Origin: Craspedostauros australis
Taxonomy: Eukaryota > Bacillariophyta > Bacillariophyceae > Mastogloiales > Achnanthaceae
Assembly: GCA_026770025.1 (NCBI GenBank)
Contig: JAMXDE010000006.1
Span: 62,001-126,000 of the forward strand
Direction: 5' to 3'
Length of the DNA: 64,000 nucleotides
Part shown: piece by piece, positions 22,380-34,570 of the stretch
Layout: the number at the start of each line of letters is the position of its first letter
How positions within the stretch are numbered: the first letter of the stretch is position 1
Position numbers and translations under genes: made by a program
Notes under the pieces: model-generated
What the model saw: only the letters and a program-made list of their open reading frames with translations
Databases searched by the model: none
What the model was told of the DNA's origin: nothing

Positions 22380-25331
22380 TCACGCCACCGGCGCAGCGGG
22401 CGGGTGGATGCGGCTGATACCGTAGAAGTTGTAACCAGCAATAATCAAGGTTTCGCCCACCGTCCTCCTCGAAGGATTGCTGACGAACAACGATTCGTAG
22501 ATCCTAGACGCCTCGGAGTAGCAGCCCATCATCTCTTTGACATGACCCTGCTGGAGGTGGCAGTTGCCCAACAAGTTCAAGATCTTCGCAATCGTGGCGT
22601 CGTTGGGCTTCGGGCGCCTGCGTTCCGTTCGCAGAGCATCCGAGTAGTAGCGCAAGGCCTGCTCGAGGCATCCCAGCTGCTGATGGACCTGTCCCAAGTG
22701 CTGCATCGTCAGGACGACGTCCGGGTGGTCTTCACCCAACGAGGCCTGTTCCACGCGCAGCGTCTCCTTGTAGGCCTCGATCGCCAAATCGTCTTGCCCC
22801 GTCTCGAAGTAGATGGTGGCTATGTTGTACCACAGTATCGCCACGTCCTTGTGGTTGGGCCCCAGCAGCGCTTTGCGGATCCTCAGACTCTCCAGGAAGC
22901 ATGCCTTCGCGAGATCGTGGAACTCCTGCTTGAACAGGACGAGGCCGACCGAATTGAGCGTGCTGGCGATGTCCGCGTGGTCATCCGTGCCGTAGTGATC
23001 GCGTCGGATGCGCAGAGCCTCCTGGTACGAGTCGAACGACGACGGGTAGTCCTTCATGTGGTATTGGATGAGCCCCATGCTGGACAACGTCCCTGCAGCC
23101 GCGATGTTGTTCATGCCGAAGCTGGCGAGCTGCATTGAATACACTGACTGGTAGGCCTTGAGCGCCGCCTCGTGGTTGCCCCAGTCCTTGTGGATGTGCG
23201 CGATGTTCGTGAGCGTGATGATGATGTGCGGGTGATTCGGTTCCAACACTTCGATCTCGATGCGATATCCAGCGCAGTAGTACTTCATCGCCGATCGGAA
23301 GTCATGGAGCTCGTACGAGAGGTTGCCAAGCCGGTTGAGCAGCGATGCCACTTCCGGATGATGGTCGCCCAAGGCCCTCTGCGCAGATTCATGGGCCCGT
23401 TGGAGGCATGCCAAGGCGTCGGATCGTCGCCCATGCTCCAAGTGTGCTTCCGCCATGCGTTTGTGTACCATGGCAATATCCTCTGAGCATTCGCCCAGCA
23501 CCTTCGTGGCGATGTCCAGAAACATCCTGTAGTGCTTCATCGCCAAGTCGTACTGCTTGAGATGGTGGTAGCACTGGCCCGTGTTGTACATGGTAGCTGC
23601 GGCATCGATGGAGTTGCGGCCAAGCACTTCGAGGCGCAGCTCCAACGCCTTCTGGTACGTCGAGAGCGAGAGGTTGAAGTCGCCGGTGGAGAACTGTACC
23701 CGGCCCATGTTGTTCAGGACGGTTGCGGCCGATACCGCCCAAGTGGATGCATCTGACGTCGCATGCTCGTCATCGTGGAAACGATTCTGATGGTACAGTT
23801 GGTAGCTCTGTCGCAGCATCTCGAGGATGCAATCGGTCTGGCCAGGGAGGGAGAGATGGAAGGAGACGCAGGCTGTGCAGTTCAGCGCGATGGCCAAGTG
23901 ATGGTTGTGCGACATCCTGCAGGATGCTTGTGTCTCGCCGCGATTCCCGGTCTTCGACGTGAATCCTGTCAGCAGGGAGAGGGACTCCTTGTAGCATTCG
24001 TACGCAATGCGGTTGCACCCCAGTCGATAATGGCAGTTGGCGATGTTGTGCAAGGCCATGACGCAGAAGTGCACCAGCTCCTGACGATGTGCAGACAGCC
24101 GGTATCTACCGTTCGTTTGTGGCCCATGCGCTTCGCCACAGCGCCCATCGGCGTCACTGTGCTTGCGATCCGATGCATCGCTCATCTGTGCCCCTTGTGT
24201 TGTTTTCGACGCACGGTCTGAGAGGATGCTGTCACCGTGAATGTCAGCAAGGGACACAAGGACCGTCTGGAATAGCTGCAGCGCGGCAGAAAAGTCACCA
24301 GAGCGCGCACAGGTCATCGCTATGTTGTACTGGAGGACGGCAATCATGGAAGTCGGGTGCTCTTTCCGCTGGTTGATTCGATGTGGTGGAGCTTCTGCTT
24401 CTGCTCGTGGCGCTTTGCCGATGAAGTCGAGCGGCAACGCATTCCTGTATTTCCACATGCCCTCGTCAAAGATGTGTTTTCTGGAAGCCTGGCGTGATTG
24501 TGACGACGATGTATCTGTGGGCGGCGCTACTTCGTGTCCCGTCTTTCCTCCTGGCTCATTTGGGGAGACTGGTACTGTTGGGAACTGCGGCCTGACAAGG
24601 TACCCCGCGGCTGACGTTTCGATGAGTGGTGACATCCCGCGAACACACAAGTGTTGCGGTCCAGTCGACCCATGTTGCTTGCGAGTGGCCTGTTTATGAT
24701 CCACATGATCGTGGTGGACCGTGAATTGATTTGCGAGATGAGCACCGTCCTGTGTGTTACTGGATGGAGCGGGTGGTAGCTCACAACGATCACAGGTGAG
24801 GGTGGAGAAATGGATGCCGCCGATGCTCGAGACGATCGTGTTTGGCTTGATAGAGACGCCAATGTCGGAAGCGACGCCTGAGTCTTTGATCGTAGCGATC
24901 GCCATGGCCAAGGCCTGCGAGAAGTACCGCTTCGCCGCGCTCATCTCGTTGTGACGGAAGTTCGACATTCCCATACTCGCGAGCAGCGACACCAGCGAAT
25001 GGTTTGGCTGCTGCTGCTGCTGACGATGACGATGATGATGTCTCTGCGTTGGTTGATTGTCACATGAGCCTTTCACAACGGGACCACAACGTGCATCAGT
25101 GCCAGAGGTGTCTATGGATGCAGGTTCATGAAACATCCTTGAACGTTTGGGAGGCCGCTCATCTTTCGTTGCCAATGCCCGCCGTCTTGTCGATGAAGTG
25201 TTGACGATGGACCCGGTTGGTGGGGTGGGTGTGGAGGTCGAAGACGCCATGGCTGAGATAGGAGAATGCCGAATTGCGGCTGTCTGCTTGACGGCGATGT
25301 TGACAGCCGAAGTGTGGATCGGAGCATTCAT
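22380..25331 (-). CDS. Kinesin light chain-like tetratricopeptide repeat protein
   Basis: A 983-aa protein, mostly TPR units of the kinesin-light-chain/TPR_12 type (about 42-residue spacing), expected to act as a protein-binding scaffold. An N-terminal third rich in Ser, Thr, Pro, Gln and His (low complexity) precedes the repeats. Clear units include AATMYNTGQCYHHLKQYDLA, VASLLNRLGNLSYELHDFRS, IIITLTNIAHIHKDWGNHEA, IASTLNSVGLVLFKQEFHDL, VAILWYNIATIYFETGQDDL and VVLTMQHLGQVHQQLGCLEQ, each followed by an AL-G--HP-type linker. No catalytic domain is visible. ATG 25331 is the first in-frame Met; the frame remains open upstream to about 25466 without one. A true kinesin light chain role is not implied; such proteins are often expanded in diatoms. 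Confidence 0.82.
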   Translation of the reverse strand: MNAPIHTSAVNIAVKQTAAIRHSPISAMASSTSTPTPPTGSIVNTSSTRRRALATKDERPPKRSRMFHEPASIDTSGTDARCGPVVKGSCDNQPTQRHHHRHRQQQQQPNHSLVSLLASMGMSNFRHNEMSAAKRYFSQALAMAIATIKDSGVASDIGVSIKPNTIVSSIGGIHFSTLTCDRCELPPAPSSNTQDGAHLANQFTVHHDHVDHKQATRKQHGSTGPQHLCVRGMSPLIETSAAGYLVRPQFPTVPVSPNEPGGKTGHEVAPPTDTSSSQSRQASRKHIFDEGMWKYRNALPLDFIGKAPRAEAEAPPHRINQRKEHPTSMIAVLQYNIAMTCARSGDFSAALQLFQTVLVSLADIHGDSILSDRASKTTQGAQMSDASDRKHSDADGRCGEAHGPQTNGRYRLSAHRQELVHFCVMALHNIANCHYRLGCNRIAYECYKESLSLLTGFTSKTGNRGETQASCRMSHNHHLAIALNCTACVSFHLSLPGQTDCILEMLRQSYQLYHQNRFHDDEHATSDASTWAVSAATVLNNMGRVQFSTGDFNLSLSTYQKALELRLEVLGRNSIDAAATMYNTGQCYHHLKQYDLAMKHYRMFLDIATKVLGECSEDIAMVHKRMAEAHLEHGRRSDALACLQRAHESAQRALGDHHPEVASLLNRLGNLSYELHDFRSAMKYYCAGYRIEIEVLEPNHPHIIITLTNIAHIHKDWGNHEAALKAYQSVYSMQLASFGMNNIAAAGTLSSMGLIQYHMKDYPSSFDSYQEALRIRRDHYGTDDHADIASTLNSVGLVLFKQEFHDLAKACFLESLRIRKALLGPNHKDVAILWYNIATIYFETGQDDLAIEAYKETLRVEQASLGEDHPDVVLTMQHLGQVHQQLGCLEQALRYYSDALRTERRRPKPNDATIAKILNLLGNCHLQQGHVKEMMGCYSEASRIYESLFVSNPSRRTVGETLIIAGYNFYGISRIHPPAAPVA

Positions 25332-28300
25332 GGCGTTGGTGTACTCGTATGAGCGTGGAGGCGAAGGGTGGAGAGTATGTCGTCCGAAGGTGATGGTGAT
25401 GGTGTTGGTGTTGGTGTTGGTGGTTCGGGGGAGAGCCGATTTGGAAGTCTGCGAGCACAGTTGCAATTTGTGTGACTTGTTCTGGGCTGCAGACGGATAC
25501 TCGGAGATGCCTTTGGGTGCGTTTGATTGTTTGTGTTAGGGTTAGGGTATGTTTGTGATTCTGTCGGCTTGGGCCTTGGTGAAAGTGAGGCTGCTTTGGT
25601 TTGTTTGCATCCGCAGCCGCGAACTTGGGTCCCAAAACAAGTGTTGTGGGGTTGCTATTGACCGTTCTGAACAATTGTGATGTGATGTGGTGTGATGTGG
25701 TGTGACGAGAGGGATGTTCGTGGTTGCTTTTCGCATTTTCTTCCTTGTGAAAATACGTTGTCCGATCCTCGCAGAAGCCACGAATACAATTGCCGATCAA
25801 CAACAAATAACCTCATTTTTTGTCGTGGATTCTCTGTTCCAACCCAGCGTCATAAAACCAGTACTGTCTTTTCGGGAGTGGCATAATTGAAGGCGGAGCC
25901 TTTGGCGCTATGAGCGTCCGCGATTGGGATGAAGCACAAATCAAGGATGTCTTCGTCACCAATTGATACAGAATGTGAGGCGCAAAGGACAACAGCAAGC
26001 GACAACCAAACTCCGATCAATCAGCGCCCAAGGATGCGCTTGACCTGTGCGGCGTTGTTCGAAAATGCAACACGGGACCTTGGCAGCTGACGACTACACC
26101 GATGGTGTGAAACATCTGCAGGCTGGTACGAGCTATAATATTATACAACTTTCGCGCGCTACCGTCCATACAGGCTAGTGCACAGTTGTGCACAGATAGC
26201 TCGTTGTAGATCGTACCCATACCGCCTCATAGATGCATGGGTGAGACAACAACCGCATCAAGCATCGTCCATTGCAGCTTCCCGTCAACTGCTCGACATT
26301 GGCCAATGGCACCATACGCAGTGGCTATCGCAAGTTGCCCTGCACTTCAACGAGCACAATCGACCAATTGCATTAGTATTCTGGCTCGCACTGACATATT
26401 ATTCTCCGTCGCAGTGGAGTAAGAGCACTGCGCTCTTTGTCTTTTACCTTCGATTGGTTCCCATCTCATAACTTTGCACCAGGCGCCATCTGTTCCCACC
26501 CGCGTGGCGCGACCCATGTGCTCTCCAGTGGGCTGTGGCTGTGGCCGTAGCTATGGCTATGGCTATTTCTATTTGTGGTCGAGTGGAGACTGTTGAATCC
26601 ATTTGGCAAGGAGGCATCTCATCTGCGTTCCAACGGAAACACTGGAAGCATTCGTCTCATTTTTGCTTTGCTCTTGCGCTGATGCTCGTATCGGTACGAA
26701 TACCTTCCGCGTCGACGCTTCAGCCCGAAGCAGGAGGCTGTGACCCTCGTGAGAATTCTTCTCGTGGCCCTTCCCGAAATCTTCTTGTTTGCGCCAGACG
26801 CCGCACCCATCCCGCATAGGCGAGCCTGCGAATGTTCATACTCGTACGACTACTCGCAGGCGCAAATGATCGAGAACAACACGAGGACGAGGAGGAACCA
26901 GATACACTGAAGAATACGAACTCTGAGCACGGCATGGACCAAACGAGATACAGAAAGAGCGTGACCATTCCTACACCACCAACCGAAGTGATTGCACACC
27001 GCAGATGTTTTCGCGAAGAGATGGAAACGAAGACCGAAATGGAAACAGGGAGGCTGATCCCGTTCGGTTACTGCAATAGCTCGCGCAACACGGCGGCGGA
27101 GGATGGTCGGAGAGTGTGGCCTCGTCGCCCATCATGACCCCCTGGTGCTCTCATCGAGTACGTCCTATTCGTAGAGCGATTGTAGCTCGTATGGCAGAAT
27201 CTGCTCGAGCACTCGTATTCGAAGGGTGCTCGTGGAAGAGTGCTGTCCCGCTATTGCGAGCTACATATCCTCTTGCCCGCATCAAATCTGCCCGGTTTCA
27301 ATGGCACTGTATCGTAACAGCATTACGAATACGAATACGAATACGAATACGAATACGAATGTTCATGCGAATGCGAGCGAAGGACGCTGTGGCGAACTTC
27401 CGGCACACACCTGTCCACCCATGCACACATGTCCCATCAAGCGCTTCCTATGCTCACGGCAAAGATTAAATGCTGTTTGAATGAGATTGTTGGTCAGGTC
27501 GTCAACCAGTAATTCTGGCGAGGTCCTTGTGTCAAAGTGTCCGCCATCGTGATGGCGGTTCCTTTGGGCGAAGAATGGCGCAACGTGGCTGTCGAGAGGT
27601 ACCATCGCAGGGTGAGAGGAGGAGTAGCAACAGGAACACGATGTCAGAGTCGCAATACTGACAATGGAGAGGAGCAACGCAAGAACAATAGCTCGTGCTC
27701 TCCAATGTGCCACACACAGCTCGTGGAGAGTGCAACAAGTAACCTTCCACCAAGACGTATGATGCGGATAGGCAGAAATAGATCTACGACCATCTCATTC
27801 GCACGAAGGTCGTTTTCTGATCCTGTGTCTCCCATGTGGGTGAGGACGATTTGTGAGTTGTTGGAGTCCAAGCACAACCAAAATGCGTCGACGGCGACAT
27901 GGGATCTTCCGCGCGTTTCTCGCATGTGAGTGTTGGAGTTTTCGCCATCTCTCTTGTGGCGATGTGGTTTTGCAGTTGACGCGAGCACCTTGGGTGACTC
28001 AGCGCCACCATGTTCCTACATTATTTATCCGAGAGGCTTATGATGAGATCGCTACTAAGAGGCATTTTCATGGCGTCATGTTGATAAGACCGACTCCACT
28101 TAAGCCACAATCCGTGTTGGTGCGAAATCAGATGGCGAACCGACGGGCACTTGAATCATCTCATAGTTTGTGCGGTAGTCGTACAGTACCCGTACGTCCG
28201 AGGACGTAGTCGCGAAATGACCACTGAGCGTTGCTTTGATCCACGCTTTCGGCGGTCCACTCTCTTCTCGCGAACCACGACGACAAACAGCGCCACAATC

Positions 28301-29089
28301 ACAATCGCAATCTTGATCACAACAATCGAGCCCATGGAACCGCAACAACGGCACTCGGCATCGTCAGCACAACCTCATGAGATGGTTGGAGAATGTAGTC
28401 GACGAGTGCATCCTGTTGGTGAAGGCGTGGATGATGCTCTGGTGAACCCCAAGGCTGCAAGTAGGCAATGCATTGGCAGTCGTACTACTACATACGAGTC
28501 GACTCCTCTCGAGAGATGTCGCAAGTGGAGCAGGCATGGCGCGAGTAGTCCTCCCGCAGTTGCACCATGCACAGCGAAGTGTGCTGCGGTCGGCGCTTCT
28601 CCGAACCAAGCATATTGCATCACCTAGATACCATTCGTGCGAGTCTTTGTTCATGAGAGGTGGTACGTCGCAGCAACGTGTTGACTCATGGTCGCTTTGA
28701 CTGCATTGCTCTGCATGTGCTTCTGCCTTCGTGGTGCGACAACATCATCGTCGATCTTCCGCGGTCGCAATCCTCTCAACAACAGATGAGACCACGAGTA
28801 GTAGCATCCGTGGCTCATTGAGCTCGTATTATACTATTGTGTGCAGAGTGCTCCACTCCACAACTTTCAACATCTCAGATTGCAACAACTCAGGTTAGAT
28901 GAGACAAATGAAAGCAATCAACGCCCTCCAGCAAGCTATTATATTGTGTGTTGGACGTGTTATCGTTCAGGTTACTCTAAACGTATCACTGGAGGGGAGT
29001 ATGCTCTCGAGAGACCTCTGCGTCAAGTTACAGCCGTGCATGGTGGAATGATGCAGGTCAAACTTCCGCCTCCGTCTCGTTCTCTCTGT
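25332..29089. other. Gene-poor region with simple repeats
   Basis: No convincing gene was found on either strand. Visible items: two TTAGGG units (25536-25548), repeated GTGATGTG words (25680-25705), an AT patch at about 26128-26150, GCTATG-type repeats (26540-26575), a hexamer (GAATAC)n microsatellite at 27322-27361, and AT patches near 28825-28845. A short minus frame from ATG 28334 (MGSIVVIKIAIVIVALFVVV) could encode a single membrane helix but has no further support. Parts may be promoter of the TPR gene (minus) near 25350-25900. Confidence 0.45.
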
Positions 29090-29388
29090 CTAGCATGTCT
29101 CAGCCACCACCTCGCTCTCCAACTCTGCGAGCATGCTGTTGGTGACCTTGATGTTCAATGCGCACGCAATGAGAATGTCTGGATTGAGAAGCGTAGCATC
29201 CGGGAAAGTGTCGAGGTATGTCATCATCCCCTCCAGCTCGTGGTTCAGCAGGATGGGCTGGCTGAGGAAGAGGATTGCTGTTCCCACCCGGAAGAAGATC
29301 TTGAAGGAACGCTCGACGAGTCAGATGTCCCACATGTGACACACCGTCGCGGAGGGCATTGATGGATCGTGGAGGAATGGCCTCAGTG
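29090..29388 (-). pseudogene. Broken TBC (Rab-GAP) domain fragment
   Basis: The minus strand encodes the C-terminal part of a TBC domain: MPSATVCHMWDI, then a TGA (29321-29323), then LVERSFKIFFRVGTAILFL and a helical tail ending MLAELESEVVAETC-stop at 29090. The order TVC-WDI-x-LVE-x4-IFFRVG is characteristic of TBC GTPase-activating proteins of membrane traffic. The TGA falls where a Trp or Phe is usual, so a single nonsense change is the simplest reading. The N-terminal catalytic part (IxxDxxR and YxQG motifs) was not found to the right, so this looks like a gene relic, although an unrecognised intron cannot be excluded. Confidence 0.55.
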
Positions 29389-30019
29389 TTTCTCATTTTT
29401 CGCTCTCTCTCTCTCTGCTCGTACTGGTAGACTGCGGGGTTCACGTTGTCAGGCCTCGACTAATTGGAACAAACTCTGTGCGTTTCCGAAACGGCCACCT
29501 CGACCAATGCGACCCGAAACGAGATGAAACGGATGGATGTGCAGACCTCCAGAAGCGCGAAGACCAACTGCGAACATGTGTTCGGAACCTTCTGCTCACG
29601 TTTTCCAATCTTGGACGAACCACCCGAAGGTTCGCAACCGCGCCAAAGAACAACTGCGCAAAACGTGAATGAAGGCGGGATTGTTCCGCAACAGAGATTG
29701 GCTGTTTCTGGTTCGTCGCTGGTGCATGACGATGTTGGCTTCTTCTCTCCGAAGACGCACCCACAGGAATGGCAACACGCCAAACAGAAATGGGCGCTTC
29801 CACAGAAAAAGATCAGTGCCAACCATGTGCGAGTCCTCTGCACACAATCGCGATACTCACAAACTCCTTTTCTTCTCGAAGTTTCTCACGTTCGTCCTCG
29901 AAGAGATTCACCCATCGGCTGCCCCTGCTTCTGTTGCATTGTATTCTAGAATATAATACAGTACACCACGTAATCCGCATCACAGAACACACATCAAGAG
30001 AAAGAGGAACGTGACGACC
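29389..30019. other. Intergenic region upstream of carrier gene
   Basis: No gene recognised. It contains a short (TC)n tract at about 29402-29417 and an imperfect AT palindrome around 29941-29961 close to the carrier start, possibly part of its promoter. Confidence 0.4.
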
Positions 30020-31454
30020 ATGGAGACCACCAAGAGCGAGATGAACATGGCGTTGAAAGCCTTCGACGTCGCAACGATCGAGGATCCTCTGTTTGGAAGC
30101 GGCCACAAAGTGATGCAAAACCAACTGTCTCCAGACACCTCGGCAAGCGCAGCTACCGCTGAATCGGAGGTGACCTTCTTGCAAGACTTCGTGGCTGGTG
30201 GCGTTGCCGGTTGCATCTCCATCGCTGTGGGTCATCCCTTCGACACAATCAAGGTAAGAAAGATTCAATGGCCTTGCGTGGGCGTGGGTGGGGCCTCACG
30301 CGATTGCGCGACCATGCCGAACTCTACGCGAACAGACATAGCAACAAAGATCTCGGTCACAATGAAGGAAGGCATCGGAACGTATTTCCCGAATGGAATG
30401 GACGTTGCCTGTTCATCTTGATGGTCCACTACTGCCGATCACTTAATGGTGTGATGTTTGCTCCAACCTCGTATCGTCTGTGACAACGGGACACGAGTGG
30501 TGGGGTTCCATCGCATCCTTCTTTCTGCCACTCCTTGCTCACCGTCCTCTCTTTCATGAATCGGCTTCAACACAACGCACGTGTGCTCTCGGCGGAACCT
30601 TGATCATTGCTGTGCAGGTGCGGATGCAAACGACGTCCTCCAAGGGATCGCTCCTTTCCAACTTTTCATCATATGGTGGCATCTCGTCACTATTCCGCGG
30701 CATGGGACCACCCTTGTCGTCCGCTGCGGTCATCAACGCCGTCATCTTTGCTACATACGGACAAAGCGCCCGGTTGTACGACGACGCGCTGAGCGCCGGC
30801 TACTTCGGAACATCCAACGTTGCCAAGGATCCAATCGTCAAAGCCGTTTGCTGTGGCGGCCTCACAGGCTTCATGCAGAGCGTCATCGTTGGTCCAATGG
30901 AGCATATCAAGTGCCGTTTGCAGATACAGCATGGCAAGGGGACGCCAGACAACGTTTACAGAAGCCCCTCCGACGCTGTCCGCTCCATCTTGCGAACCCA
31001 CGGTGTCCGTGGTTTGCTCCGTGGATGGTGGATCACCTGTGTCCGAGAGGTACCTGGGTTCGGAGTGTACTTCGGATGCTACGACTACTGCAAGACCAAG
31101 ATCACTGATCATCTTTCCAAGCAATCCGCCAACAACCAGAGTAGCTTCTCGCTGTCGCCGAGCACCCATGGCTTGTTGGCTGCCACCGTGTCGGGAGGCA
31201 TCGCAGGCATCGCGACATGGGCACTCACCTACCCTGCAGACATCATCAAGACGCGGATTCAAACAACCTCGTTGGATGCGCAGCCCCGCGATCTGCAGAT
31301 GATCCGAGTGGGCTGGCAAATGGTTGCGGAGAACGGTTGGCGATCTCTGTTCCGCGGTCTCAGCGTCACGCTTGTCCGGGCCCTGCCGGTGAATGCCGTG
31401 GTCTTTCCCGTCTACGAGATATGCCTCATGCAGATTGCACAGCGCGAGTATTGA
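30020..31454 (+). CDS. Mitochondrial carrier family protein (SLC25), acylcarnitine/ornithine-like
   Basis: Six-helix inner mitochondrial membrane transporter. Exons 30020-30253 and 30618-31454 flank intron 30254-30617 (AAG/GTAAGA to GTGCAG), giving 356 aa. All three signature repeats are present: GHPFDTIKVRMQT (split by the intron between Lys and Val), GPMEHIKCRLQIQ and YPADIIKTRIQTT, each followed by a G-x3-F/L-RG element (SSLFRGMGP, RGLLRGWWI, RSLFRGLSV). The ME-HIKCRLQ form of repeat 2 resembles acylcarnitine and basic amino acid carriers (SLC25A20/29/15), but substrate assignment is uncertain. ATG 30020 is chosen as the first Met of the frame. The N-terminal 45 residues before the first helix are longer than usual and may include a targeting region. 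Confidence 0.9.
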
Positions 31455-32239
31455 AACCGCGAACTATACTCCACTGTACCAGTAGACAATTACAACAGCG
31501 CACTGCCGTCCAGACATGACGACGCAGAAGCAGGCTAGCCATGGTGCACATTGGCGCATGCGCAAGAGATGACGGAAGCATGAGGAGAGAGAGACGTATC
31601 GCGCTCACTCGGTCGAGCCCGTCGCCTTGGCCATCAACATCATGTCATAATCACTCTGATTATGGCGGAAAACGACAAGCTGGAGCATCTTTATCCGAGT
31701 GAAGCATCGGGCGAGTCCACGAACGACGGCATACCCACAGATTTTCGTTGTGATCATGACAACAAACAAATGAGCCAGTCGTGCCCTCCCCGAAGCAAAT
31801 CAAGATTCTGGACATCGACGCGCAGTATGGTCCCAGGAATCTTCCGAGTGCTTGCGGAATGGAGGTGGACCAACATGCTACGACTACACTTGCACCGTAC
31901 GGGTACGCAGGAGCATGTGTCCGTAACAGAGTGCTGTTGTTCGTCAAGAAAAGAGCAAATAGAATAAATAGCAGCAGCACACATGCTCATACATATTATA
32001 ATACATATATTCTATAATACTATATTATGTTAACCATACCAACCAAAGATGACGGCCGGTTCCTCGCGTGCTGTGGCGTTTGTCTTCACATCGAATCTTC
32101 TGGTTCTCCCCTTGCAAGTCACAGGTAGTCCGTGGGTGCCTTCTTCTATCTTGTCATCGTCGTTGTTCTCGTGGGTGGTCCTCATCCTTCAGATTCCCCA
32201 GTGTCCACCCAAGGCACGATGAATGCCTTCCGACGAATA
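31455..32239. other. Intergenic region between carrier gene and transposon
   Basis: No gene recognised. An AT-rich block at about 31985-32030 (TATTATAATAC-type words) may mark the 3' end region of the carrier gene. Confidence 0.4.
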
Positions 32240-32242
32240 CTG
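32240..32242 (+). repeat. Putative 3-bp target-site duplication (CTG), left
   Basis: CTG precedes the left terminal inverted repeat; CTG also follows the right one at 38309-38311. A 3-bp duplication is typical of PIF/Harbinger elements, though TWA is the usual sequence. With three bases the match could be chance. Confidence 0.55.
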
Positions 32243-32285
32243 GGAGTTGTCGGAAAAAGAGAAAATCACGTTTTTCGTGTCGGAG
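32243..32285 (+). repeat. Left terminal inverted repeat
   Basis: Pairs with 38268-38308. The outer 23 bp differ at one position; farther in, similarity is limited to a TTTTT-x2-TGTCGGA block. Each end therefore holds two copies of the TGTCGGA core about 30 bp apart, plausible transposase-binding sites. Confidence 0.82.
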
Positions 32286-33450
32286 TCTGTTCACAAATGA
32301 CAAGAAACTACCAGTTGCCAGTTCGCCACACGTGATGGAACGCACCCGATTCGAGATATTCGACTCATACGACTAGGACAAGAATGCCGAGTTGGTTCAC
32401 GAGAGCAATCGATCATCTCTGAGTCCCGCATTGTGGCGTGTGTGGAGATGGGATTTCCTCGCGACGGCGGTGTTTTGGTGTTGTTCGTTCTCGTCACACT
32501 TTGCTGCGGTGGTCCACAAAGCGCACTGTCGTCTTGGTTGGCAGAACAAGTCTTTGTCTTCTGGTTTGTTGGCTTGTACTACTGTTATATTGAACTCATC
32601 AAAAGCCCACCAGGGACGATCGAGTATCGTTCCTGACCCAAGCCATGTACCTTCTTGACGATGTGATGCGTTTGATTCCCATCAGTGAGAGTTGCTTGCA
32701 GGGTAGAGTGCGAGGAATCCACCAGCAGTATCGCACGGCAAAAAAACACCACAATGCGAGGTGGCCTGATGACCAACCACCAATCGTCACTCTCCACATC
32801 ACTATGCACTGGGTGTCACTCTCATCCATCTTTGTGCAACATTGATAGCAGCAGACTCAAGGAGTAGCAGCCCAATCGATGTTGATAGAGTATGAATCCT
32901 TGTCCCATGCAATGATATCAGAGCTGATCACGCGCCGACACGCTCCATTTTGTTGCAACATGCGCAGACCGTGCACGCACACCGCAGCATACTCCCTCTG
33001 GAGAGAGAGAGAGAGAGAGAGATCGTACCTCCATGGTTGCGTTGTTGAGTCTCGTATCGTTGAATACGAAGCAACGTTGTACACACCCAAGCGAAGGCGG
33101 TTGCTCTATTGGGTCTCCTTCGTTGCGCTTTGTTCTCGAGTTGACTGTCTGAAGAGCTCACACAATTTTGCGCACGCAGAGTAGTGCAGTACTTTCTCAT
33201 CGTGCTGCGCTTACATGCTCGTTGACGTCCTATCCATCCCAGAATTGCTGCATCGTCTCACAGTTCAGGACAAGGTGTGGTGTATCTGGTCAATAGTAAA
33301 GTTGAGAATAGATCTAATACGATTATAGTATATGAGTGGCGGTGCAGTGCTCTTCTATTTGCCGGATTCGACGCGATTCAATCTCCTGGTTGCTGTTGCA
33401 AGATGCGTTCCAGACCACGAATCTCTCAGTATTGTTGAAACTTGTATGAT
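32286..33450. other. Non-coding left arm of the transposon
   Basis: About 1.2 kb between the left terminal repeat and the transposase stop, unusually long. No domain or gene was recognised. A (GA)n tract lies at 33001-33022. It may be 3' UTR, decayed sequence or a nested insertion. Confidence 0.4.
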
Positions 33451-34570
33451 CTAGTATTGTACTTGGAATAGAGAGTTGCCATGTTCGATTTGAAGCTGGG
33501 TTATGGTGACAATTGCTTTCATCACATGCTTGTGCAACATCAGGTCATGGCGGAAACGATTCTCCAGGATCTTCCAATTCTTGAAGCGGCCATTCACAGT
33601 CTCATGGCGAGCACGAGCTTGGCTTTTGGCTTGCTTCTCTGCCTCTGTAACAAAATCATCGGATGTTCGGACAGCTTCGTCACCGCGGTATCCACGATCA
33701 GCCTCCACCATCTCACCATCATCCAAGTACTGTTTCAGCAAAGAGCGGAAGATCTTGAGGTCTGGGTGCCGCCCACAAGCAAACGGACCATTCATCCATA
33801 CAATATCCCCCTTTTGGATCGACACAGCGATCTCATACCTGATTCCAGCCGATCGGAACTTGTGCGAATACCACTTGCGGTCGAATGGGGTTGGCTCGTT
33901 GATCTTGAAATCAGTGCCATCAACAGTGACCAGGCACGATCTGTTCAAATCCCCAGAGTATCGGTTCTCCCACAGGATCTTTTCATGGCGACGTCGAAGA
34001 GAGACAAGCAGTGCAAAAGATGTGAGCTTGTTTGTTGCTGAATCAATTGTGAGTGAAATGCATTCCCCTTGGACTTACCACATCATTTTTCAAATCTGCT
34101 ACAGCCTTGATGGCTGACCAGATATGGAGCTTGAGAGTCTTATCTGTGGTCCGAAGGAAGACGCATGCCATGCGCACGGATGGGTAGTGCCGCATGTAGT
34201 ACAGGGCCCAAAGGAGATGCTTTGGCTTCAGGTCCCCACGACGTGCTGCAAGTGCCCACAGCACAGAGCAGAGATGAGGCGAAATCCCAAATGCAACGGT
34301 AAAGTCCTCCCCGAATGCACCTGATCGGCATCGTAGATTGGTGATGCACTGGCCAGGCGTGAGAAGGATGTAGCGCGCAAGATCAAGAAAGTCTTGCACA
34401 CTGCCAATAGAATATCGATGATCGTAGGCACCATTCAACATCGGTTGGAGATTGGATTGAAGGGAGAAGTTGGAGCTGAAGAAATGGCTGTCCCTGCCTC
34501 TCCAAATCATGAAGGATCGGCCAACTGACTTGGGAGAATCCGTGTCTGATGATGGGGTTGTCTGCTTCAT
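33451..34570 (-). CDS. DDE transposase, Harbinger/PIF (DDE_Tnp_4) type
   Basis: Cut-and-paste transposase. Exons 34079-34570 and 33451-34026 flank a short intron 34027-34078 (GTG/GTAAGT to AACAAG) that keeps frame, giving 355 aa. The catalytic triad is visible: VTVDGTDFKINEP (Asp), VEADRGYRGDE (Asp) and RARHETVNGRFKNW (Glu), with WENRYSGD before the first Asp and SHKF/GIRYEIAV after it, as in DDE_Tnp_4 nucleases. The N-terminal part (ISPHLCSVLWALAARRGDLKPKHLLWALYYMRHYP) resembles the helix-turn-helix upstream region of these proteins. The start is uncertain: ATG 34570 is used, but the frame is open to 35074 without another well-placed ATG. Confidence 0.82.

Noticed and set aside
22404-23138. 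244-codon plus-strand frame opposite the TPR gene
   Set aside because: Repeats in step with the TPR units on the other strand, so it is a shadow of that gene.
25536-25548. Two TTAGGG telomere-like units
   Set aside because: Only two units, inside a sequence of similar G/T-rich words; not evidence of a telomere or fusion site.
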